Shown here: positions 16,274-24,129 of the stretch, piece after piece
How positions within the stretch are numbered: position 1 is the stretch's first letter
Layout: every line of letters starts with the position of its first letter
NCBI GenBank assembly: GCA_030668875.1
Contig: DAOVER010000029.1
Span: 1-38,708 of the forward strand
Reading direction: 5' to 3'
DNA length: 38,708 nt
Origin: Candidatus Heimdallarchaeota archaeon
Lineage (GTDB): Archaea > Asgardarchaeota > Heimdallarchaeia > Heimdallarchaeales > Heimdallarchaeaceae
Translations under genes and position numbers: made by a program
Notes under the pieces: model-generated
Told to the model about the DNA's origin: nothing
Seen by the model: only the letters and a program-made list of their open reading frames with translations
Databases searched by the model: none

Positions 16274-16360
16274 GAGTGGCGTAAACTCAGAGGTGCCGTT
16301 ATTTACATTGCCAATTGGCTCAAACGGTAAAACCTTCATCATAATTCACGCCATTTAACA
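16274..16360 (+). other. Compact nested inverted repeats; candidate structured RNA
   Basis: Three nested pairings can be drawn. The outer arm is TGGCGT (16277-16282) with ACGCCA (16348-16353), extended by A-T and wobble pairs to about nine. The middle arm is AGGT...CCGTT (16291-16300) with AACGG (16323-16327) and ACCT (16332-16335). The centre is a perfect palindrome GCCAATTGGC (16310-16319). An ACA triplet follows the outer arm at 16358-16360. The shape, two stems around an internal loop plus a 3' ACA, resembles an archaeal H/ACA guide, but I see no kink-turn GA pairs. It could instead act in the 3' UTR of the peptidase mRNA. Confidence 0.35.
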
Positions 16361-16429
16361 AATTACTATTGTATAAAATAAGTTTATCTTTGCGATAAGT
16401 TTAATTTTTATGAATTCTGTATCATAGAT

Positions 16430-18181
16430 ATGAAAGAGAGTATCAAAAAGTTTTTAGAAAAAGAATATCTCGAAACTATACGAATTCATCAACTTCGTCC
16501 GCTATTTGAGAGGTATTTAAACTTAAATTCTGATTTAGTTGAAAAATATGAAAAAGAATATTCTCGTCCCAAAAATTTGATAGTATCTGCTCTATATACA
16601 GCTGATTATATTATAATGTCGTCGGAAGTGAAACTTGAACTTGAAGATGATGCTAGAAGGAAAGAAATAATCGAATTCTGGATAAACCTGAATATAACTA
16701 ATGATGAAATGTGGTACGAATTAACTTACATTGTAGCTTTTTCATATAGAATTGCTTCGATGCTTAGGAAACGTTACTATTATTTAATGGATAGAGGAGT
16801 TGCTAAGCAAATTGCAGCAGCATTGGTAGCTGATTACTTTGTTCGACACCACTTGGAATACACTTCTGACAAATTGAATATCATTCCAACTTGGTGGGTT
16901 GTTTTTCTAATGGAAACAGCTATGTGCCAAACAATATTTTCCACAACTCAAAAGAAGTGGGCTAACATCCAAGAAATACTCCACTCTAATGAAATGGGTT
17001 TATTATCACACATAATTGCAAATAACTTCATAGGGGAAACTATAGGGGAACCCAATCCAGCTGTCCCCATACCATACTTCAAAGATTCTTCTATTTTCTA
17101 CTATGCCACATGGGTTCAAGACACAGTTAAAAAGAATCGATTTGAATCACTGTTACCTGCTAAGACTTCAGCACAAATTCATAAGGAGTTCAAGAAATGT
17201 ACTCCGTTATTGGATTCAAATAATCCACACATCTTAAAATACATGAGACTTGCAGGAAAATACTCGATTTCTTCTCCTGAGATAAATTTCATTATTGCAA
17301 ATTCCCAAATTAATGATGCTGAAGGTTGGATTGGATTGCTTACACCTTTAGATGATATCAATATGAAGGAAATAGAATCCCTATTAAAACTTAAACTAGA
17401 TGATCTGAAAGCTCTTGAAAAATATGCAAAACATCTCCCAACTATTCAAGTTCTTCAGAGGCAAAAGGAAGAACGAGAAGTAGTTGAAGAGATAATAGAA
17501 AAAGAAGAGAAAAAAGGATTCTTCAAAAAGCTATTTTCAGGTTTTAAAAAGAAGAAGAAAAAAGCAGAGCCGAAGAAAGCTGTAAAAATACCACAATCAA
17601 TAGATAAGTGGTATCGATTGGTTTTAGATGAAATACTCATTGCCAGCGTTTCTGGTATAGGACTAGGGTTAGAGATTTATGATTCATATCGTGAGGATAA
17701 TTTCGTAATTAGTGGATTAATTGAGTCGGAACAAAAAGAAACTCAACCCACAGTTTTCTATTCAGAAGCGACTGTCGCATTCCCATCTGAATTTCTAGAT
17801 CCAATTATTAGCCTTATTGAAGTAGGTAAATTGTTTATAGCAACAATAAAAAATGTAGAAACGATTTCAGTTATTCCTGAAGAAGCGTTTTATCGTGATA
17901 AGCAAGATGTAGGTCTCTATAGACTTGTAGAATTTGTTTTCGGTGAAAAACTATTAGTTGGTATATTAGCAGAAAAACAAGCTAGAACAGCTATGACACT
18001 CGCAAGGTCAGAACCAACTTATCAGAGAAGATCACTTCAAAGAAAAGCTAACGAATTCGTACATGCGAGAAGAGTCAACAAAACTGACGACGTAGGTAAA
18101 AGAACACTTTCAAGAGAGATAAATTGGGATACTGTGAAATTAAGTTACGAGGAAAAACCATTGTTTTACAAGAAAAAATAG
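16430..18181 (+). CDS. Uncharacterised 583-residue two-domain cytosolic protein
   Basis: Not recognised. Residues 1-350 are helical with hydrophobic stretches rich in Tyr and Trp (LIVSALYTADYIIMSSEV, IPTWWVVFLMETAMCQTIF), but no clear membrane segment or signal peptide. Residues about 345-385 form a charged linker, Glu-rich and then strongly Lys-rich (KKGFFKKLFSGFKKKKKKAEP), which could lie on acidic membrane surfaces. Residues 390-583 are alpha/beta, with a basic C-terminus (YQRRSLQRKANEFVHARRV). Base usage matches the neighbours. It is transcribed alone, after the candidate structured element, and may be an Asgard-specific protein. Confidence 0.75.
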   Translation: MKESIKKFLEKEYLETIRIHQLRPLFERYLNLNSDLVEKYEKEYSRPKNLIVSALYTADYIIMSSEVKLELEDDARRKEIIEFWINLNITNDEMWYELTYIVAFSYRIASMLRKRYYYLMDRGVAKQIAAALVADYFVRHHLEYTSDKLNIIPTWWVVFLMETAMCQTIFSTTQKKWANIQEILHSNEMGLLSHIIANNFIGETIGEPNPAVPIPYFKDSSIFYYATWVQDTVKKNRFESLLPAKTSAQIHKEFKKCTPLLDSNNPHILKYMRLAGKYSISSPEINFIIANSQINDAEGWIGLLTPLDDINMKEIESLLKLKLDDLKALEKYAKHLPTIQVLQRQKEEREVVEEIIEKEEKKGFFKKLFSGFKKKKKKAEPKKAVKIPQSIDKWYRLVLDEILIASVSGIGLGLEIYDSYREDNFVISGLIESEQKETQPTVFYSEATVAFPSEFLDPIISLIEVGKLFIATIKNVETISVIPEEAFYRDKQDVGLYRLVEFVFGEKLLVGILAEKQARTAMTLARSEPTYQRRSLQRKANEFVHARRVNKTDDVGKRTLSREINWDTVKLSYEEKPLFYKKK

Positions 18182-18289
18182 TCCTTCTCTCCCACTTTTC
18201 CCACTTATTTGCGGAAAAAACTACTAGAAACTATATATTAAATCATGTGAATCTTAATATAGAAAGGTAAGTGGGCTAGGGGCAAATAT

Positions 18290-19090
18290 ATGAATGACCA
18301 TAATACTAATGCAAATTTCTTCTTCTTACGAGGAAAAGACGGGTTCCTTAAAGGTAATTATCAGAATTGTATAAAGGATTTAATGTATGCACAAGAGATG
18401 TTTACAACCATAGGTAATAAAGAGAAATCTGCAGAAAGTTCACTTCTTTTAGCTTCAGCATACTTTAACATCACTCGTTTTGATCAATCAAGATTGATGT
18501 TTGATCGAGCATATTCTAGGTTCAAAGAACTTAACAAACTAGTTAAATTAGGAGAATGTGCGTTAGCTCTTGGAGAGATCTATAAGGAAGAAGGGGAGTT
18601 CAAGCGAAGCAGACAGTATCTATTAGAATCAATACATATTTTTACTAATCTAAAAGATACAGAAAAACTAGCTGATTCATGGAAGCACCTAGCTGAAGCA
18701 TATCAAATGGATCTTTCAGATTCACATGATCATCAAGTTAGTATTGTTGAAGCTTACAGAACAGCACTTGGTTATTATAAAAAAGCAAAAAATAACAGAA
18801 TGAAAGCAGAATGCGAATTTGATTTGGGGCATGTATTAATCTCCCAATCTAATTTTTCAGCGGCTTTGAAATTTCTCTCTCCTGCATTCAACTACTTCAA
18901 GGAAATAAATAATCACGATAATGTAATTACAATTGCAATACTAATTGGTCGAATATATTTTGAACTTAGGAAAAAACCTAAAGCTAAGGAATACATGTTC
19001 GAAGCTATAAATCAGATGAAAAAGGCTAATTATAATCCTGAAAAGATTGGCTCTGTACAGAATACAATTGCTTCCATGTTTGCAGGTTAG
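18290..19090 (+). CDS. TPR-repeat protein
   Basis: A 266-residue helical protein composed almost wholly of tetratricopeptide repeats of about 40 residues. Examples are KGNYQNCIKDLMYAQEMF, ITRFDQSRLMFDRAYSRF, EGEFKRSRQYLLESIHIF, NFSAALKFLSPAFNYF and KPKAKEYMFEAINQM. TPRs make a superhelical protein-binding groove; no enzymatic domain is seen. A TATATATT-type box lies near 18231, and an AGGGG element lies before the ATG. The gene is convergent with the larger TPR gene and the two stops are 1 base apart, so their 3' ends must overlap. The partner is unknown. Confidence 0.8.
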   Translation: MNDHNTNANFFFLRGKDGFLKGNYQNCIKDLMYAQEMFTTIGNKEKSAESSLLLASAYFNITRFDQSRLMFDRAYSRFKELNKLVKLGECALALGEIYKEEGEFKRSRQYLLESIHIFTNLKDTEKLADSWKHLAEAYQMDLSDSHDHQVSIVEAYRTALGYYKKAKNNRMKAECEFDLGHVLISQSNFSAALKFLSPAFNYFKEINNHDNVITIAILIGRIYFELRKKPKAKEYMFEAINQMKKANYNPEKIGSVQNTIASMFAG

Positions 19091-19091
19091 G

Positions 19092-20690
19092 TTACTTTCT
19101 CACAAATAATAGTTGCTTATAGGTTATTGCAATATCGTCACTTGGGATTAAAATTTCAATCTTTTTGAAACGTTGTGTAGCTCTTAAAAGATCATACACA
19201 AATTTAATATCAAAATCCTCGTTATGTTTATTTTCTCTGAGCTTCTTAGGTAAAATGTGTCCAATTACCTGATATCCTGAGAATACTTTTCGTTTTTTCC
19301 TTAGATCTTTTTCATCCATTGTTGTACCTACAAACAAAAGTGATTGTATATCATCATCATGGTTTAAAGCGGTAATAGCAAAGATTTCTAAATTTATCAG
19401 TATTTCATCCTTACTATTTCTGTAGAAAAATTTGCTTATATTGTCTTTAAGTACATACCTATCTTTAATGGAAATAAGTAATTTCTCTTCTATCAATTCT
19501 CTCGAAAGAGCAAATGTAGCATCAGAGTCACTGACAGCATTAGCAAATTCCACGCTCTGGGTGTTATCACTAATTAAGCATGGACTATTGAATTTCAATG
19601 TTAACTTTTTCAGTGACTGAGTTGTCTGTGAAGACGAAGCAAGATCATATATCATAGATATCCCTAGAAGCTGAGCGAGTGTATATGCATAACCTTTCCT
19701 AATCCGCCTTTGATGGTCATCTGTTGTATAAGAGGAAAATTCTATCGCTTTCTCAAAGTAAACTAAAGCCACTTTGTACTCTTTGTATTCTGCAATACCA
19801 TAAGCTACAGCAGAATAAAACATCGCTTTCTTGTTGCGATTTAATCCTTCTATAAAATCATCTATTTGTTTTATTGATGGTTCTAGTAAGCTATCTGAAA
19901 GTTTCAAAACACTTACAAGTATGGTTAAACGTCTAGTTGCTTCATAATCCGACTTCAAAAACTTAATTGCTCTTAAAACAACACCTACACCCTTTAGTAT
20001 AGTTCCCTTATTCTTCGAAACAACTGCAAGTCCAGGGTTATCAGAAAACAATTGTAGGAAGAAATCTGAAGGCATGATAATTTTTTCGTTCGGGTAAGGT
20101 TTCGAAGTAATTATATCAATTATATTTGAGCAAAATTCTGCTGCTTTATTTGTTTCTTTTTTGAATAGATGCATTAAACCAATATTAACATCACAAAATA
20201 CGATGTTCTCATGTAGACTGTGTTTTTCTGATAATTCTTTAGATTGAAGAAGAAAACCCATTGCTTTGTCTTTTCCAATTGTCCTATTTATAACAAATAA
20301 CATGTTATAGACCTTAATCTGTATCTTTGGATCCTTCAATTTCTTAGCAAGAACATCTGCTTTTGTAACCGCTTTTTCAGCGCCCTCATAATCATTAGAA
20401 AGCAAAAATGAATCTGCTAATGCTAAGTAGAAAAAGGCAGTTAATATTTTAGGAACTAAAGGTAGTAAAACCTTAACATGACGTAGTATTATCATTCCTT
20501 CGTCTCTATTTTCCAAATTGAACTGTTTCTTACACTCTGTTAACATGTATTCTACGAGATCAATTACGGTCAGATTTTTTTCCAGTTGTAAATCTTCTAA
20601 AATTTTGGTGAATTTAGATTTATCCTTTACACTATTTGCGAAGGTTTGGGTTTTTGTAGACTTAAGATAATTGTGTAATAACACGGTCAT
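19092..20690 (-). CDS. TPR-like helical repeat protein with an alpha/beta C-terminal domain
   Basis: A 532-residue protein. Residues about 80-360 contain degenerate TPRs (LALADSFLLSNDYEGAEKAV, NMLFVINRTIGKDKAMGFLL, AVAYGIAEYKEYKVALVYFEKA). From about residue 390 the pattern turns to strands: EEKLLISIKDRYVLKDNISK, ILINLEIFAITALNHDDDIQ, LLFVGTTMDEKDLRKKRKVF and KKIEILIPSDD. That end may be a small sensor or effector fold, not identified. There is no signal peptide. It is downstream of HisRS on the same strand (75-base gap) and convergent with the smaller TPR gene. An Asgard regulatory scaffold role is only a guess. Confidence 0.72.
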   Translation of the reverse strand: MTVLLHNYLKSTKTQTFANSVKDKSKFTKILEDLQLEKNLTVIDLVEYMLTECKKQFNLENRDEGMIILRHVKVLLPLVPKILTAFFYLALADSFLLSNDYEGAEKAVTKADVLAKKLKDPKIQIKVYNMLFVINRTIGKDKAMGFLLQSKELSEKHSLHENIVFCDVNIGLMHLFKKETNKAAEFCSNIIDIITSKPYPNEKIIMPSDFFLQLFSDNPGLAVVSKNKGTILKGVGVVLRAIKFLKSDYEATRRLTILVSVLKLSDSLLEPSIKQIDDFIEGLNRNKKAMFYSAVAYGIAEYKEYKVALVYFEKAIEFSSYTTDDHQRRIRKGYAYTLAQLLGISMIYDLASSSQTTQSLKKLTLKFNSPCLISDNTQSVEFANAVSDSDATFALSRELIEEKLLISIKDRYVLKDNISKFFYRNSKDEILINLEIFAITALNHDDDIQSLLFVGTTMDEKDLRKKRKVFSGYQVIGHILPKKLRENKHNEDFDIKFVYDLLRATQRFKKIEILIPSDDIAITYKQLLFVRK

Positions 20691-20765
20691 TATTACACGA
20701 ATAAAGAATTGGAATAAATTTCTTTTGTTCTTCCATTTTTCTTGAAGATGGAAAAAATAGATCTT

Positions 20766-22268
20766 TTATTGGCTAATTCGCTTCTTTAATTCTTTTGTTA
20801 AATCAGAGATTAATACTAGAGATTCCTCTCTTGTCTCTAAATTTTTAAGAGTTACGCTCTTATTTTCTAAATCTCTTTCGCCAACAATAATCATATATGG
20901 GATATTTCTGTTTATCGCATCTTGGAGTTGTTTCTTACGGTTCCAGCCAAATGGGTTAAATAATGTTGCAAAGTTGTCTCTTAGAGTTGCAACGATTTCA
21001 GCTGCAACATCAGTGACATCTTTTGTCATTGATGTAACATAGACCATAGCAGGATGTTTATACTTTTCTAGCTTTCCTTGCTCTTTTAGAATGGAATAAA
21101 GAACAGTTTCACCCATACCTATTCCAGTACAAGGAATTTTTCCACCACCAAAGTTCTCCACAAGTTGATCATATCTTCCGCCTCCAGCTATTGCCCTCAC
21201 AACAGAACCTGTAGTATCATAGAATTCGAATACTATTCCTGTGTAGTAATCAAGACCTCGTGCTACTGAGGCATCGTAAATGCAAGTATCAATAACTCCA
21301 AACATTTTCAAATGGACAGCAAGCTCACTCATTTTATCCAATATTTCTTTGGTTGCTTCATCTAAATCAATCTCATTTTGCATTTGTTCAATGAAAGCTT
21401 CTGGATTACCTCTGATATTAGAAAATACATATAGCTGATCTGATTGTAAATCAGTTAAACCTAGTTCTTTGAATGATTTCTTGATTACATTCTCAGCAAT
21501 CTCTTGTAAGCTATCAACATAAGCAACCAAATTAGAATCCTTCTGAAGTATTGAACTGTATCTTTCTAATTTTGGATCCTGCATCCATACAGTTCTAACT
21601 ATCATAGAGAGATCTTCAGCTTTTTCTTTCTTAATTTTCTTATCTATTAAATCCTGTTTAATATAACTTTGAACATGTTTTTCACGAGAATCTATAGCTC
21701 TTATGATATCAGGTATATTTTCAACACCCAAGTGATTCAGAAAATTTTGAACTAATTCTCTGCTATTGATTGTACATACAAACTCGTCTTCTTTTAGTCC
21801 AGCTTGTTTGATTATTTGAGTAGTAAGAGCTATAATCTCAGCATCAGCACCAACGTGATCAACACCGATAATATCAGCATTAAATTGGAAATGCTCTTTG
21901 ACTCTTCCCCTTTGAGGTGTTTCATCTCGGAAAATTCTCGGAATAGAATACCATCTCATGGGTTTGGGATACCTTTGATGTTGATTAGCAATTAATCGTG
22001 CCAAAGTAGGAGTTTGCTCTGGTCTAAGAACTAATTTACGCTTTTCTCTATCTTCTAGGCTATATATTTCTGCATACAAATCTTTTCCAGACTTGTACTC
22101 AATCAATTTAGCATACTCTAGGGAAGGTCCTTCATACTCCTCAAAACCGAACTTAGCAGAAACACCGTGCATAATATTAAGAATCTTATTGATTTCAGCA
22201 TAATCCTCTGGGAAGAAGTCTCTGAATCCTTTGATACCTTTAAGAATCTCTTTTAGTTCAGAATCCAT
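20766..22268 (-). CDS. hisS: Histidyl-tRNA synthetase
   Basis: A class II aminoacyl-tRNA synthetase that charges tRNA-His. Its N-terminus GIKGFRDFFPEDYAEINKIL holds motif 1 features. Motif 2 is IPRIFRDETPQRGRVKEHFQ with the FRDE arginine. The histidine-specific RGLDYYTGIVFEF is the HisA element, and AGGGRYDQLVENFGG with GIGMGETVL gives motif 3. The C-terminal 100 residues (PAMVYVTSMTKDVTDVAAEI onward, YMIIVGERDLENKSV) are the anticodon-binding domain. The 500-residue length is longer than bacterial HisS and fits the archaeal/eukaryotic type with a helical insertion. The start ATG at 22268 is clear. Confidence 0.96.
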   Translation of the reverse strand: MDSELKEILKGIKGFRDFFPEDYAEINKILNIMHGVSAKFGFEEYEGPSLEYAKLIEYKSGKDLYAEIYSLEDREKRKLVLRPEQTPTLARLIANQHQRYPKPMRWYSIPRIFRDETPQRGRVKEHFQFNADIIGVDHVGADAEIIALTTQIIKQAGLKEDEFVCTINSRELVQNFLNHLGVENIPDIIRAIDSREKHVQSYIKQDLIDKKIKKEKAEDLSMIVRTVWMQDPKLERYSSILQKDSNLVAYVDSLQEIAENVIKKSFKELGLTDLQSDQLYVFSNIRGNPEAFIEQMQNEIDLDEATKEILDKMSELAVHLKMFGVIDTCIYDASVARGLDYYTGIVFEFYDTTGSVVRAIAGGGRYDQLVENFGGGKIPCTGIGMGETVLYSILKEQGKLEKYKHPAMVYVTSMTKDVTDVAAEIVATLRDNFATLFNPFGWNRKKQLQDAINRNIPYMIIVGERDLENKSVTLKNLETREESLVLISDLTKELKKRISQ

Positions 22269-22345
22269 GATATATTCAAATTAAAAAATAATAGAAATTA
22301 TTTAATGTTATTGTTCATCAATGCTTGTGAAAGACTACTTGATGG

Positions 22346-23341
22346 TCATGAATTGTTTTCTAAATAGGAGATTTCAAACATTGGTAGCTCTTTCTCAGAC
22401 CAGAAGGATTGGTTGTTAATCAAGTATTTCATAAGATACCCTGTTAAATCAGATTCTGATATATCAGCACCTTTATCCTCTCTCAATCCCTGTATTTCGA
22501 TGATGAATTCAGTTAATAATTTCATCAACAAATTGGCACCCTTTATTTTTTTATTCTGATTAATCATATTTGTCATCAACCAGCATGATGTTTGATTGTC
22601 AGCTGCCATTACTACTTGTCGTCCGTTAATATTCATGTAATCAAGAATTGATTCATTTCCAGAGGCAAATTTGTAGCGAATGACAGGAAACATCCCTTCA
22701 GTATCATTAATCGCGGATGGAGAGCGAATTCTTGCCTCAATTATACCTTTATCGGTTTTTAGATAAGCAATGAAAGACTCTACAGATACTCCTGTGCTCA
22801 TTAGATTTGTGATAATTGTGTTAGCTAACCAATCAATTGTTTTATTTAGATTTTCACCAGTAATTGGAGATACACTAAAACATTCAATCAATTGTAGACG
22901 AGAATATGATTTAAACAAGTTGGAAACAGTATTGATCTCTTTTTGGTTAATCTTCTTATCCCAAGTATTAATTAAAACAAGTATAGGTGAATCCTTTTTA
23001 ATCCACTTCAGAGAACGAACAAACCATTTCTCTGATTCTTTAATCTGATGTTCTTTAGTTGCATCAACGACAAAAATGAGCGCATCGGAACGAGAGATAT
23101 AGCTAGGCCAAAGAGATTTTCTAAAAGGTTCTTTACCTCCTAAATCTGTCAAACCGAGTTTCAATCCATCAATATTAACTATTTCTTGATTAATTCCATA
23201 TGTTGAATAGGTTTCAGTAATCTCTTCATTCAGGAGCTTATTAATAATAGTAGTTTTTCCAACCCCGTCTAATCCAGCGACTGATATAGATACATCTCTA
23301 TCATTCGATAACCAATTTGAATTTGAATTAGGACCTAACAA
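22346..23341 (-). CDS. Arf-like small GTPase with a C-terminal extension
   Basis: The GTPase domain (about residues 15-180) has G1 GLDGVGKTT (23-31), switch I containing STYGINQE (compare TIGFN in Arf), G3 DLGGKEPFRKSLWPSYI (D66; Arf-type DVGG), G4 NTWDKK (N125, D128) and G5 SPITGENL. The DLGG switch and the absence of a Ras-type DTAGQ place it with Arf/Sar/SRbeta-like proteins, which are abundant in Asgard archaea. Residues 181-331 are an added alpha/beta domain (ESFIAYLKTDKGIIEARIR, MNINGRQVVMAADNQTSCWL), possibly a longin/roadblock-like regulatory module. No lipidation site is seen. The start is TTG; there is no upstream ATG in frame. Two palindromes sit in its promoter. Confidence 0.82.
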   Translation of the reverse strand: MLGPNSNSNWLSNDRDVSISVAGLDGVGKTTIINKLLNEEITETYSTYGINQEIVNIDGLKLGLTDLGGKEPFRKSLWPSYISRSDALIFVVDATKEHQIKESEKWFVRSLKWIKKDSPILVLINTWDKKINQKEINTVSNLFKSYSRLQLIECFSVSPITGENLNKTIDWLANTIITNLMSTGVSVESFIAYLKTDKGIIEARIRSPSAINDTEGMFPVIRYKFASGNESILDYMNINGRQVVMAADNQTSCWLMTNMINQNKKIKGANLLMKLLTEFIIEIQGLREDKGADISESDLTGYLMKYLINNQSFWSEKELPMFEISYLENNS

Positions 23342-23365
23342 ACTGTGTTCACTTCTTTCCCCGCT

Positions 23366-23382
23366 TCACACAAATAGTGTGA
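23366..23382 (-). promoter_or_regulatory. Palindrome at the predicted start of the GTPase transcript
   Basis: TCACAC-AAATA-GTGTGA is a perfect inverted repeat with six-base arms. A minus-strand TATA tract at about 23404-23412 would start transcription near 23382, exactly here. This is the layout of a repressor site. Confidence 0.45.
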
Positions 23383-23410
23383 TGAATCTATTAGAAAAAC
23401 CCCTATATAT

Positions 23411-23428
23411 ATATTGGTAAACCAATAT
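23411..23428. promoter_or_regulatory. 18-base palindrome overlapping the GTPase TATA tract
   Basis: ATATTGG-TAAA-CCAATAT has perfect seven-base arms. It overlaps the edge of the minus-strand TATA tract, so a bound protein could block or help TBP/TFB. It differs from the neighbouring palindrome, so two regulators may act on this promoter. Confidence 0.45.
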
Positions 23429-23575
23429 TAAAAATTTATTTAGTTCGGCAATTAAGTCGGGAAATTGTACTAAATCAATTAACACATTGGATAGGCAATG
23501 CAAATAAATTGTGATTTAAGAATAAGCTTATATGTAACTCAAACTAGTACAAGTTAATCACTAATAGGGATTATC

Positions 23576-24019
23576 TTGCCAGACATACTTTCATCAGAAA
23601 AAGCCGAAATACGGGAGATAGCAAAAAGTTATGCTCAAGCTTTGTGGACCATACCCTTTAACAAAGGTTTCATAGCATATATCAAAACAAGTGATGAGAT
23701 CTCCGTTCATCCAGCACGTTGGAGATATTGTTTTAAATGTGGAATGATTTTAAGAACAAATTTAGTCAAAAATGATGAAACTGCTGATGAAACAAGGAAT
23801 CATGCATGTATCTTAGAATTTGAAGATATACCATTATTAATAAAAACTTCATGGATTAAGTTGCGAAAATTCTTTCTTATAGATGAGAATCATAAAAAAA
23901 TTCTGAAGGAAATAGGGTTAACTATATTACCTAAACCAATTATTATTACAAAATCAACTTTAGAAAGAGAATCAACTAAGAAAGACATTTCTGAAGGATT
24001 TACTGAAGAGTCGACATGA
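23576..24019 (+). CDS. Small protein with a Cys/His metal-site motif, unknown function
   Basis: A 147-residue protein, not recognised. It carries RYCFKCGMILRTNLV followed about 20 residues later by NHACILEF, which gives CxxC...HxC, a plausible single zinc site. The region just before it (FIAYIKTSDEISVHPARW) has alternating hydrophobic residues. The C-terminus is charged and probably disordered. It starts at TTG with an AGGGAT element close before it and a TATA-type TTATATG at 23529. That region also holds one TATGTAAC half-site (23531-23538), identical to an arm of the operator before the next gene. No helix-turn-helix was found. Confidence 0.65.
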   Translation: MPDILSSEKAEIREIAKSYAQALWTIPFNKGFIAYIKTSDEISVHPARWRYCFKCGMILRTNLVKNDETADETRNHACILEFEDIPLLIKTSWIKLRKFFLIDENHKKILKEIGLTILPKPIIITKSTLERESTKKDISEGFTEEST

Positions 24020-24070
24020 CACTTTCTCCCATTTTTATCGTTTTCTCCTCTTAGGTCTGCAAAATACGTA

Positions 24071-24114
24071 TATGTAACCACATTGTTACATATACTGTAA
24101 CGGATAGGTTACAT
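24071..24114 (+). promoter_or_regulatory. Two palindromic operators (GTAAC-N6-GTTAC) upstream of the beta-helix gene
   Basis: The first palindrome, TATGTAAC-N6-GTTACATA (24071-24092), and the second, TGTAAC-N6-GTTACA (24096-24113), share the same core and the same six-base spacer. Their centres are 23 bases apart, about two helical turns. A TATA-like GTATATG overlaps the first, and the second covers the expected transcription start. An AGGTGA ribosome site (24120-24125) and ATG 24130 follow. Confidence 0.65.
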
Positions 24115-24129
24115 ACAGCAGGTGAAAAT

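Noticed and set aside
16277..16353. tRNA-like span with matching ends TGGCGT/ACGCCA
   Set aside because: No T-arm GGTTCGA-type sequence, no D-arm and no plausible anticodon stem on either strand.
23379..23385. GTGATGA, a match to the C box of C/D guide RNAs
   Set aside because: No D box (CTGA) at a suitable distance and no internal boxes; it falls inside the GTPase promoter palindrome.
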